DNA of 64,000 bases from Christiangramia sediminis. GTDB lineage: Bacteria; Bacteroidota; Bacteroidia; Flavobacteriales; Flavobacteriaceae. The notes beneath the pieces were generated by a model. It had not been told where the DNA came from. It searched no databases and saw only the letters and a list, made by a program, of their open reading frames with translations. The translations under genes were made by a program, and so were the position numbers. Location: the NCBI RefSeq assembly GCF_020552705.1, contig NZ_JAJBZG010000002.1:372001-436000 (forward strand), in the 5' to 3' direction. Positions 37,105-44,953 of the stretch are shown here, in pieces. Every line of letters starts with the position of its first letter. Within the stretch, counting starts at the first letter, position 1.

Positions 37105-37660
37105 ACAGGAAGTTAGAAATTGCCTTGATATACTCAAAAAAGGAGGAATTATTCTTTATCCAACAGATACTGTTTGGGGAATTGGCTGTGATGCCACCAA
37201 CGCCCGGGCTGTAGACAAAATATATCAGTTAAAGAAAAGAGAAGAATCAAAAGCATTAATATGCCTGGTTTCCAATTTTAAGATGCTTGAACAATATGTT
37301 GAAAATGTTCCCGAAACGGCCTACGACATTCTAAAATATGCCAAGAAACCAACTACAGTTATTTATGACAAGCCTGTTCATATAGCTGAAAACCTGGTAA
37401 GTGATGATGAATCTCTGGGAATTCGAGTGGTAAGAGATACTTTTTGTTCTGAACTGATCAAGAAATTAAAAAGACCTTTGGTTTCTACTTCGGCAAACAT
37501 AAGTGGCCAACCTACCCCCCAATCCTTCGATCAAATTACTCCACAAATTTTAAAAGGTGTGGACTATGTAGTAAATTTGCAGCGTTCAAAAAAATCACCT
37601 AAACCTTCCGCCATAATCAAGTTAGGTAACGATGGTCTGGTGAAAGTGATACGCAAATAA
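37091..37660 (+). CDS. Threonylcarbamoyl-AMP synthase (TsaC/Sua5/YrdC type)
   Basis: 189 residues of the short YrdC-domain form. ILKKGGIILYPTDTVWGIGCDATN with the K-R-x-x-x-K pattern (LKKREESKALICLV), and SLGIRVV plus RPLVSTSANISGQP in the nucleotide/threonine pocket. It makes threonylcarbamoyl-AMP from threonine, bicarbonate and ATP for the t6A modification of ANN-decoding tRNAs. Translationally linked to the glycosyltransferase before it and three bases before the CCA-adding enzyme, a second tRNA gene. Confidence 0.93.
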   Translation: MERIEQEVRNCLDILKKGGIILYPTDTVWGIGCDATNARAVDKIYQLKKREESKALICLVSNFKMLEQYVENVPETAYDILKYAKKPTTVIYDKPVHIAENLVSDDESLGIRVVRDTFCSELIKKLKRPLVSTSANISGQPTPQSFDQITPQILKGVDYVVNLQRSKKSPKPSAIIKLGNDGLVKVIRK

Positions 37661-37663
37661 CAG

Positions 37664-39097
37664 ATGCCGAAATACCACAATTACAGTAAAGCTTTACATC
37701 ATAAAATTTTCAGGGTAATTTCAGAAGCTTCAGAAGAACTTTCTGTGGATTCCTATGTAATTGGTGGATTCGTACGTGATCATATCTTAGAACGCGGAGA
37801 ACCAAAAGATATAGATATTGTTGCGGTTGGCAGTGGAATTGAACTGGCGAGGAGAGTATCTGAAAAGCTTCCGAACACTCCGAAAGTTCAGGTTTTTAAG
37901 AATTTTGGCACAGCGATGCTACGTTCTGAAGATATGGAAATTGAATTCGTAGGTGCCAGAAAAGAAAGTTATCGCCAGGACAGTAGAAAACCCATTGTTG
38001 AAGATGGCACCCTGGAGGATGATCAAAATAGACGGGATTTTACCATCAATGCACTGGCTCTAAAACTCAATAAAGATGGTTTTGGAGATCTTTTAGATCC
38101 TTTTAACGGCTATGAAGATCTACAGCAAAAGATCATTAAAACTCCTTTGGATCCCGATATTACTTATTCCGATGATCCATTAAGAATGTACCGCGCGATC
38201 AGGTTTGCTTCCCAGCTAAATTTTATGATCGAAGCTAATTCCTTAAAAGCAATCAAAGCCAATAATGATAGAATTAAGATCATCTCGAAAGAACGGATTG
38301 TTGATGAACTTAATAAAATCATGCTCAGCGATCAACCCTCAAAAGGATTGGCGCTCCTATTCAAAACCGGTCTACTGAAGAAAATATTACCTGAATTAAC
38401 TGCTCTGCAGGGAATTGATGAAGTTGAAGGCCAAAAACACAAGGATAATTTCTGGCATACGCTGGAAGTAGTAGACAACATTTCTGAAAACACCGATGAT
38501 CTTTGGTTGAGATGGGCGGCATTACTTCATGATATAGGAAAAGCACCTACTAAGAAATTTCATAAAAAAATAGGCTGGACCTTCCACGGGCATGAATTCG
38601 TGGGAGCAAAAATGGTCTATAAATTATTTAAACGCTTAAGATTACCACTGAATGAAAAAATGAAATTTGTTCAGAAAATGGTGTTGATGAGCTCCAGGCC
38701 CATTGCAATTGCAGATGACAGTGTCACAGACTCTGCGGTGCGAAGATTAATCTTTGATGCAGGCGATAACATAGAAGACCTTATGACGCTTTGTGAAGCT
38801 GATATTACCACTAAAAACCCAAAAAGATTTAAAAAATATCACAACAACTTCAAACTGGTGCGCCAAAAGATCCAGGAAGTTGAAGAACGCGATCATGTAA
38901 GAAATTTTCAGCCACCAGTTAGCGGTGAGGAGATCATGAAGACTTTTGACATCCAACCTAGTCGGGAAGTGGGTCTAATAAAAGACGCTATAAAAGAGGC
39001 AATTTTGGAAGGCGATATTCCTAATGAATATGAAGCAGCACGAGAGTTTATGTTGAAAAAAGGTAAAAAATTGGGTTTAAAAGTGAGTAGTGAGTAG
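37664..39097 (+). CDS. cca: CCA tRNA nucleotidyltransferase with HD domain
   Basis: 477 residues. The class II nucleotidyltransferase head has YVIGGFVRDHIL, the DxD metal site KDIDIVAVG and RRDFTINALAL; after the tRNA-binding middle comes an HD domain (LLHDIGKAPTKKFHKK with a following HGHEF). It adds or repairs the 3' CCA of tRNAs; the HD part has phosphatase or phosphodiesterase activity in relatives. The last five codons and the TAG stop lie inside a 7-bp tandem repeat (39083-39128), so the C-terminus is sensitive to slippage. Confidence 0.95.
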   Translation: MPKYHNYSKALHHKIFRVISEASEELSVDSYVIGGFVRDHILERGEPKDIDIVAVGSGIELARRVSEKLPNTPKVQVFKNFGTAMLRSEDMEIEFVGARKESYRQDSRKPIVEDGTLEDDQNRRDFTINALALKLNKDGFGDLLDPFNGYEDLQQKIIKTPLDPDITYSDDPLRMYRAIRFASQLNFMIEANSLKAIKANNDRIKIISKERIVDELNKIMLSDQPSKGLALLFKTGLLKKILPELTALQGIDEVEGQKHKDNFWHTLEVVDNISENTDDLWLRWAALLHDIGKAPTKKFHKKIGWTFHGHEFVGAKMVYKLFKRLRLPLNEKMKFVQKMVLMSSRPIAIADDSVTDSAVRRLIFDAGDNIEDLMTLCEADITTKNPKRFKKYHNNFKLVRQKIQEVEERDHVRNFQPPVSGEEIMKTFDIQPSREVGLIKDAIKEAILEGDIPNEYEAAREFMLKKGKKLGLKVSSE

Positions 39098-39128
39098 TGA
39101 GTAGTGAGTAGTGAGTAGTGAGTAGTGA
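39083..39128 (+). repeat. 7-bp tandem repeat across the cca stop codon
   Basis: Six exact copies of GTGAGTA (39083-39124) plus GTGA. The TAG stop of cca is at 39095-39097, within copies two and three. Seven is not a multiple of three, so gain or loss of a copy changes the reading frame downstream of the change. Confidence 0.9.
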
Positions 39129-39206
39129 AATTAATAAATTATTATAGAAAGGATTTAATCTAAACTTTAGATCCACTTTTTTACTTTCTAACTTTCAAAC
39201 TTTTTC

Positions 39207-40232
39207 ATGTATAGAAAATCTGTAAAAATATCCCTTATTCTCGTCTATCTCGTAATTATTGCGGGTGCAGTAGTTAGAATGACCGGTTCCGGAATGGGAT
39301 GCCCGGACTGGCCTAAATGTTTTGGATACTATATTCCGCCTACTGAAAAATCGGAACTGGAATTTCAACCCAACAGGGAATATAAAGAAGGACAGGTTAT
39401 AATTGTTGATGAAAGGCTGAAAGTAGCTGCAAGTAATTTTACTTCCGAAAAGACTTATGTAGAAGATAACTGGCAAAATTATGAAAAGCATGATTATGCC
39501 ATATTTAATCCGACACACACCTGGGTTGAATATATAAACCGACTGGCCGGAGCATTAGCTGGCTTAGCGGTATTGATCATGGCAGTATTTTCCTGGAAAA
39601 AAAGAAAATATAAAAAAAGGATTCCCATTTTATCCTGGCTCTGTGTATTTCTAATGGGATTCCAGGCGTGGCTTGGAGCAACCGTAGTTTATTCAGTACT
39701 GGCCCCGGCAAAGATCACAGTCCATATGGTAATGGCATTGGTGATTGTTGCTGTATTGATCTACCTTTTGAAGATATCTTCGGAAAAAGAAACGAATCAA
39801 TTCAGAACCAGATCATTTCAAACTTTACTGATCATTGCGGTGATCATGACCCTTATCCAGGTGGTTTTGGGAACCCAGGTAAGACAATTCGTAGATGAAC
39901 AGGTTCGCAGTTTAGGCTATGATGCAGAAAGTATGTGGTTGGCAAATCCCGACCTGACTTTCTACGTGCATAGATCCTTTTCTATCCTAGTACTTGGAAT
40001 CAATGCATTTTTATGGTGGAAAAATAGAAAACTGAATCTCAACCTCAACAGGATAAATATCGTAATGGCACTTATTCTTTTGGAAGTTGCTACCGGTGTG
40101 GCTATGTACAATTTTGATTTTCCGTTTCTTTCCCAACCACTTCATCTGGTCATTGCCTCCCTCCTGTTCGGATTCCAGTTTTACCTGTTAATGGAAAGTA
40201 TTTATGCCACTGAGAAAATTAAAAAATTGTAA
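39207..40232 (+). CDS. ctaA: Heme A synthase (COX15/CtaA family)
   Basis: 341 residues, eight predicted membrane helices. MTGSGMGCPDWPKCFG carries the two N-terminal cysteines of the family loop, NPTHTWVEYINRLAGALAGL has the first heme-ligand histidine region, and HMVMALVIVAVLIYLL, HRSFSILVLGIN and HLVIASLLFGFQF the other helices with histidines. It oxidises heme O to heme A for cytochrome oxidase. A hydrophilic insert (about 45-95) follows the cysteine motif. Cytochrome oxidase genes are not in the window. Confidence 0.9.
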   Translation: MYRKSVKISLILVYLVIIAGAVVRMTGSGMGCPDWPKCFGYYIPPTEKSELEFQPNREYKEGQVIIVDERLKVAASNFTSEKTYVEDNWQNYEKHDYAIFNPTHTWVEYINRLAGALAGLAVLIMAVFSWKKRKYKKRIPILSWLCVFLMGFQAWLGATVVYSVLAPAKITVHMVMALVIVAVLIYLLKISSEKETNQFRTRSFQTLLIIAVIMTLIQVVLGTQVRQFVDEQVRSLGYDAESMWLANPDLTFYVHRSFSILVLGINAFLWWKNRKLNLNLNRINIVMALILLEVATGVAMYNFDFPFLSQPLHLVIASLLFGFQFYLLMESIYATEKIKKL

Positions 40233-40256
40233 CTTTGCCCTCCAAATTTTTTAGAT

Positions 40257-40769
40257 ATGGTTTATAGATTCCGAGTAATTCTCGATGCCGATGAAGATGT
40301 TTTCAGAGATATAGAAATGCTACAGGAAAGTACCCTGGAAGACTTGCACAATACTATCGTTCAGTCCTTTGGATTTGATGGATCTGAAATGGCTTCGTTT
40401 TACATAAGTGATGATGAGTGGAATCAGGGAGAAGAGATCCACCAATTTGATATGAGTGGGCATGACACTTCTATTAAATTAATGAATGAAACTTCTTTAG
40501 ACAGCATACTTTCTGAAAAACAAACGAAATTGATCTACGTTTACGATTTCCTTAAAATGTGGACTTTCTTCGTGGAGCTAGGACAAATTGCTGAAATCGA
40601 AGAAGGACGCGATTATCCAAATCTTATGTATGTGCACGGCCAGATCCCTGAAAGCGCTCCAGAAAAAGAATTCAAGGGAGAAGACGAAGGCTTACTGAAT
40701 GGCGATTATGACGATGATTATAATGATGAGGGCTACGACGATTTCGAATTTGATGAAAACTGGAATTAA
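40257..40769 (+). CDS. pRiA4b ORF-3-like (IS1096 TnpR-like passenger) family protein
   Basis: 170 residues. MVYRFRVILDADEDVFRDIEM and EDLHNTIVQSFGFDGSEMASFYISD match the plasmid pRiA4b ORF-3-like fold, named after a transposon passenger gene but common as a stand-alone chromosomal gene in Bacteroidota. The C-terminus is strongly acidic (EGLLNGDYDDDYNDEGYDD). Function unknown; no transposon features are around it. It starts 25 bases after ctaA and is likely cotranscribed. Confidence 0.78.
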   Translation: MVYRFRVILDADEDVFRDIEMLQESTLEDLHNTIVQSFGFDGSEMASFYISDDEWNQGEEIHQFDMSGHDTSIKLMNETSLDSILSEKQTKLIYVYDFLKMWTFFVELGQIAEIEEGRDYPNLMYVHGQIPESAPEKEFKGEDEGLLNGDYDDDYNDEGYDDFEFDENWN

Positions 40770-40858
40770 TTCTTCAGGAAATCTCATTGATTTATTCTGA
40801 AAAACTTCTTTCAGGATTCACATTTTTCAACTTTATTTAGTCAAAATTTCAGATATAA

Positions 40859-41917
40859 ATGATCAATCTTTTTAATGCTCAAATTGAATCACTTTCCATA
40901 CATCGTGTTGGAAATAAGAATCGTGGTGAGAATATATTTATTTCGGCTTCCACATTTCATTTGAATGACGAAATAAAACCATTGATCAAGGAATATTTTC
41001 TGAAACCTTTCCGTGAAAAAGAAGAAACCTACTATCGTTTTCATCATGAGACCGATATTGAGTTCAATGAGCTTTATAATTTAGCAAATCAGATCTTTGA
41101 TGATTCTTATAATACTCATGAGTATTCTAAAAAGATCGCCACTTTATTATATGAGCAATCCACACATCCGCATATTAAAAGTGGAGAGGTCTATATCGTC
41201 TATTTTGAAGGAATGCAACTAGATAATGAAAAAGTTTCGGCTATTGGAATTTTTAAATCTGAATTAAAGCACGATTTCCTTCAGTTTGAGCAGAAGCAAA
41301 GCAATCTTGAAATGGTTGTGGAACAGGGAGTAAATCTTCAAAAATTGGATAAAGGCGCCATCATTTTTAACAAAAACCGGGAGGAAGGCTATAAAATTCT
41401 ATCTGTAGATTCTAACCGTTACGACACTAAATACTGGCTGGAAAATTTTCTTGGCGTCGATGTGCTGGCTGATGAAAATTACTTCACGAAGAATTATTTG
41501 AATTTCGCCAAAAACTTTGCGAAAGATGTAGTTCTGCCTGCGGAAGACAAGAAACAGGAAGTGATGTTCATGAATAGAAGCATGGACTATTTTGCCAAGA
41601 ATGACGATTTTGAAGAATCAAATTATATCAATTCGGTAATTGACAATCCAGCTTTAATTCCTGAATTTCAGAATTACAAGGTAGAAAAGGCTCCAAAATA
41701 TAAAGTAGAGGACCTCACCAATTTCCCTATTGCCAACAAAGCGGTGACCGATGCCCGTAAGAAGATCAAAAATGTGATCACGCTGGATACGAATATCCAG
41801 ATAAAACTGGATTTCGTCAATTCAGAATCTGCCGAGAAATTTGTAGAAAAAGGCTGGGATGAAGAAAAGCAGATGTACTACTACCTGGTTTATTTCAATA
41901 AGGAAGAGAAAAAATAA
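40859..41917 (+). CDS. Nucleoid-associated protein (YejK/NdpA family)
   Basis: 352 residues of the 37-kDa nucleoid-associated protein family (YejK). The start INLFNAQIESLSIHRVGNKNRGENI and the block HPHIKSGEVYIVYFEGMQLDNEKV followed by SAIGIFKSE fit the family, as does the closing part with DARKKIKNVITLDTNIQIKLD. Relatives bind the nucleoid and interact with topoisomerase in enterobacteria; the role in Bacteroidota is not known. Two short repeat elements follow it before the next (convergent) gene. Confidence 0.8.
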   Translation: MINLFNAQIESLSIHRVGNKNRGENIFISASTFHLNDEIKPLIKEYFLKPFREKEETYYRFHHETDIEFNELYNLANQIFDDSYNTHEYSKKIATLLYEQSTHPHIKSGEVYIVYFEGMQLDNEKVSAIGIFKSELKHDFLQFEQKQSNLEMVVEQGVNLQKLDKGAIIFNKNREEGYKILSVDSNRYDTKYWLENFLGVDVLADENYFTKNYLNFAKNFAKDVVLPAEDKKQEVMFMNRSMDYFAKNDDFEESNYINSVIDNPALIPEFQNYKVEKAPKYKVEDLTNFPIANKAVTDARKKIKNVITLDTNIQIKLDFVNSESAEKFVEKGWDEEKQMYYYLVYFNKEEKK

Positions 41918-41942
41918 AATTTTAAGCTAAAAGCACATTTTC

Positions 41943-41974
41943 TGTCATTCCGAGCACAGCGGAGGAATCTAATC
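41943..41974. repeat. Single end of the TGTCATTCC repeat family
   Basis: TGTCATTCCGAGCACAGCGGAGGAATCTAATC resembles the left end of the two elements at 27.5 kb, but no matching right end (GAATGACA) is found, so this looks like a partial copy. Confidence 0.6.
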
Positions 41975-41995
41975 AATTTTTTTATCTTTTCCCAA

Positions 41996-42035
41996 ATACC
42001 TCCTACCCTTCTTGGAGAGGCAGGGAGAGGGCTTA
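41996..42035. repeat. GC-rich short repeat ending on a stop codon
   Basis: A relative of the element at 30357-30390 (CCTCCTACCCTTCTTGGAGAGG, then CAGGGAGAGGGCTTA). Its terminal TTA is the minus-strand TAA stop of the gene at 42033. Confidence 0.5.
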
Positions 42036-43118
42036 TTCCAGCAGTCGCTGCATATTCACAGTGTCATAATTTCGTTTTACAAAATCAAGCGCTGTTCTAA
42101 GGATCTGTCCCATTGTACTCGCTCGCTTGAACTTCATATCTTTTGAAAAGGCATAGAGATCATTCCGAAGCTGCTTCACATTGTCCTTGGTAGAAACATG
42201 ATCATTGATCATACACCTAATTAATTCTTTATACCTGCTTTGAGTATTGATCATCCTTTTTGCGAGAAGCGATCGCTCCTCTTTACGATATTGCTCGATG
42301 GATGAATTCTCCAGTTTATCTGAAACCAATTGCACCATCTGGAAATTCTCTTTGAAGAATTGAGGTCTGTACACCTTCAAATTTCCCTCAAAGCATTGCT
42401 GATCAAAATCTATAGCCCGTATCTGGTATTCTACATGATCAAAATCATGAGTTGGAATCACCACGTAATTATAAGAACGCATATCTCCCAATAGTCTTAC
42501 CGTGCAACGTTCATTGAATTTTACGAATTGCTTAGCAATCTGGGTTTGTGCACGTAGATCACATTTTGGCAAATGATCTTCGATAAAAACATCTCCAGGA
42601 ATTCCGGCAATATGCTCTTCAATCAAAGTATCCTTATAAACCAGGAAATTTATACGGTGTGGAGAAAGTAAATGTTCAAACTCCAATCCATACAAACGCG
42701 ATGCATCGGCTTTCTTTACGTAGAAATAAGTAAAACTATCATTTAGAATATTTCGAACCTTTACCCTAAATGGCTTGGAATTTCCGAAAGTACAATAATC
42801 GATCGCATCGACGTTCAGATACTCCAGTGAATCGTCACTACCATCTGAATGAAGAATGGTATAAACCTTTTTCAGGCTGATATCTATCTCCACTCTTTCA
42901 TGGTCTGGATAATAACAGCGAACCCAGAAAGTATCTTCGTCATGTTGGTCATAAACTACTATAGATCCTGAAAACCTAAGAAGATCGTCATAAAAAACGG
43001 GAATTTTTGTATTGCGGTTATACTTTGCAAGATATCGGTTAAAGCGTTCATTTACAGGAAATGCAGGCTTCTTCTTAGACATCAGTTTTTCTTCCATAGG
43101 TATCCTCGTTTTGCTCAA
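42033..43118 (-). CDS. Unrecognised protein with kinase-like catalytic motifs
   Basis: 361 residues from the first ATG; two further in-frame ATGs (43097, 43082) could be used, the last giving 349 residues starting MSKKKPAFPVNERFNRYL. I do not recognise the family. The N-terminal 130 residues look beta-rich (SIVVYDQHDEDTFWVRCYY). The middle reads like a distant protein/aminoglycoside-kinase fold: FYVKKADASRLYGLEFEHLL (Lys then Glu), a hinge LIEEHIAGIPGD, a catalytic loop GDMRSYNYVV (Asp...Asn) and a metal motif IRAIDFDQQ. The C-terminal 100 residues are helical and basic. No membrane segments or signal peptide. Divergent from the ABC exporter. Assigning kinase activity is inference. Confidence 0.75.
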   Translation of the reverse strand: MSKTRIPMEEKLMSKKKPAFPVNERFNRYLAKYNRNTKIPVFYDDLLRFSGSIVVYDQHDEDTFWVRCYYPDHERVEIDISLKKVYTILHSDGSDDSLEYLNVDAIDYCTFGNSKPFRVKVRNILNDSFTYFYVKKADASRLYGLEFEHLLSPHRINFLVYKDTLIEEHIAGIPGDVFIEDHLPKCDLRAQTQIAKQFVKFNERCTVRLLGDMRSYNYVVIPTHDFDHVEYQIRAIDFDQQCFEGNLKVYRPQFFKENFQMVQLVSDKLENSSIEQYRKEERSLLAKRMINTQSRYKELIRCMINDHVSTKDNVKQLRNDLYAFSKDMKFKRASTMGQILRTALDFVKRNYDTVNMQRLLE

Positions 43119-43191
43119 AATTAAGCTTATTATAGGGAAACCTGTAACAAAATCCTATTTTAGGCGTCGTATTTTAAACACTTCATCAATC

Positions 43192-44097
43192 TTGGAAACA
43201 ATTTTAAGTTTAAATAATCTCACAAAAAGATTCGGTAAGGTCACCGCAGTCGACAATTTAAGTTTTAGCATTGAAAAAGGAAACGTCTATGGCATTCTGG
43301 GACCTAACGGTAGTGGAAAATCGACTACTCTGGGAATGGTTCTCAATGTTGTAAACAAGACTTCCGGTGATTTTAAATGGTTCAATGGCAAATTATCTAC
43401 CCATGAAGCCCTGAAAAAAGTAGGTGCTATCATTGAACATCCCAACTTTTACCCATATATGACTGCAGAGCAGAACCTTGCTCTGGTTTGTAAGATCAAG
43501 GGAACAAACAGGGATAAGATCCATGAGAAACTGGAAATTGTCGGACTTCTGGATAGAAAAGACAGCAAATTCAAGACTTTTTCATTGGGAATGAAGCAAC
43601 GTCTTGCGATTGCTTCTGCCCTGCTCAACGATCCTGAAATTCTTATTCTGGATGAACCTACGAACGGTTTGGATCCCCAGGGAATTCACCAGATAAGAGA
43701 GATCATTAGAAAGATCGCTGCCGGGGGAACTACTATTTTGCTGGCTTCGCACCTTTTAGATGAAGTAGAGAAAGTATGTTCTCACGTGGTTATCATTAGA
43801 AAAGGAGTGAAATTATACAGCGGACCGGTTGATGAAATTATTAACAGTCACGGCTTTTTTGAATTAAAAGCCAGCGATATGCAAAGATTGGAAGAATTAT
43901 TAAAAGATCATCCAAAGATTGGAAAGATCACGGACAAGGAAGGACTTCTAACCGCATTTTTAGATGACCCCATGGATGCAGAAGAAATCAACCGCTATTT
44001 ATTTGAAAAAGGTCTTTCGCTCTCCTACCTGATCAAACGTAGAGAAAGCCTGGAAGAACAATTCCTTCAATTAACCAATCAAACCTCCTCAAACTAA
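43192..44097 (+). CDS. ABC transporter ATP-binding protein (TTG start)
   Basis: 301 residues from TTG at 43192 (read as Met-ETILSLNNLTKRFG); a longer frame from 43012 has no ATG and its extra 60 residues overlap the divergent gene and resemble nothing. Walker A ILGPNGSGKST, signature FSLGMKQRLAIASAL and Walker B EILILDEPTNGLD are intact, as is the H-loop LASHLLDE. Subtype is the two-component ABC-2 exporter ATPase, and the permease follows with a one-base overlap (TAATG). Substrate unknown. Confidence 0.9.
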   Translation: METILSLNNLTKRFGKVTAVDNLSFSIEKGNVYGILGPNGSGKSTTLGMVLNVVNKTSGDFKWFNGKLSTHEALKKVGAIIEHPNFYPYMTAEQNLALVCKIKGTNRDKIHEKLEIVGLLDRKDSKFKTFSLGMKQRLAIASALLNDPEILILDEPTNGLDPQGIHQIREIIRKIAAGGTTILLASHLLDEVEKVCSHVVIIRKGVKLYSGPVDEIINSHGFFELKASDMQRLEELLKDHPKIGKITDKEGLLTAFLDDPMDAEEINRYLFEKGLSLSYLIKRRESLEEQFLQLTNQTSSN

Positions 44098-44933
44098 TGT
44101 TACGTTTACTCGAAATAGAATATAACAAATTACGCTATAGTCGTTCAGCAAGGATATTGATCATCACCTACTTTATCCTGATCACTTTTATCGCCTTAAT
44201 CGCTTCTATTGAATTCAATATTGGTACTATAGAATTCCGTGTGGCAGACCAGGGCATTTTCAACTTCCCATATATATGGCACTTCAACAGCTACATTGCA
44301 GCCATTCTGAAATTATTCCTGGCTATTGTAATCGTATCCATGATGTCTAATGAATATAGTAACCGAACTATAAAGCAAAATCTAATTGATGGCTTAAGTA
44401 AAAAGGAATTCATCTTATCAAAATTTCTAACTGTTTTAGTGTTTTCAGGAATTTCAACCATATTTCTTTTTATAGTGAGTCTGATTCTGGGATATTCTTT
44501 TTCTGATTTCACAGAGTTCTCTATAGTTTTCTCAGATCTTGAATACTTGCTGGCGTATTTTATAAAATTAACCGGCTTCTTCGCCTTTTGTATGTTCCTC
44601 GGTATCTTGGTAAAGAGATCTGCTTTTGCCTTAGGTTTTCTAATAGTGTGGTTTATTTTTGAAGGAATTTTATACGCAGTATTAAATTTCAAAGTTTTTA
44701 AAGGAACAGATATCGCCACGAATATTATGCAGTTCTTTCCACTGGAATCGATGAGCAACCTAGTGGTGGAACCTTTCTCCAGACTTAATGCTGTACAGAC
44801 TGCAGCCACTCAAATTGGAGGAGAATTAACCAAAGACTACGGTATTCACTGGTATCAATTATTGATAGTGATCGTTTGGACGATCATCTTTATTTATTCA
44901 TCGCTTGTACTACTAAGAAAGAGGGATCTTTAA
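44097..44933 (+). CDS. ABC-2 type transporter permease
   Basis: 278 residues with six membrane segments and the ABC-2 layout: LEIEYNKLRYSRSARILIITYF at the start, a large loop, then SNRTIKQNLIDGLSKKEFILSK, the typical coupling-helix region between segments 2 and 3. It forms the channel of the exporter with the preceding ATPase. Together they may export a lipid, peptide or drug. The T9SS cargo gene starts 20 bases later. Confidence 0.88.
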   Translation: MLRLLEIEYNKLRYSRSARILIITYFILITFIALIASIEFNIGTIEFRVADQGIFNFPYIWHFNSYIAAILKLFLAIVIVSMMSNEYSNRTIKQNLIDGLSKKEFILSKFLTVLVFSGISTIFLFIVSLILGYSFSDFTEFSIVFSDLEYLLAYFIKLTGFFAFCMFLGILVKRSAFALGFLIVWFIFEGILYAVLNFKVFKGTDIATNIMQFFPLESMSNLVVEPFSRLNAVQTAATQIGGELTKDYGIHWYQLLIVIVWTIIFIYSSLVLLRKRDL

Positions 44934-44953
44934 GATCCCTGAAGCAATCAAAA

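Noticed and set aside
40257-40769. Evidence of a transposon from the IS1096-passenger-like gene
   Set aside because: No transposase or terminal inverted repeats are nearby; this family is widely stand-alone.
43012-43191. A 60-residue N-terminal extension of the ABC ATPase
   Set aside because: No ATG, it covers the 5' end of the divergent gene, and the family starts at the TTG at 43192.
44291-44809. A 172-codon frame on the minus strand inside the ABC permease gene
   Set aside because: It is antisense to an intact, family-consistent membrane protein and its translation resembles no known protein; a frame shadow.
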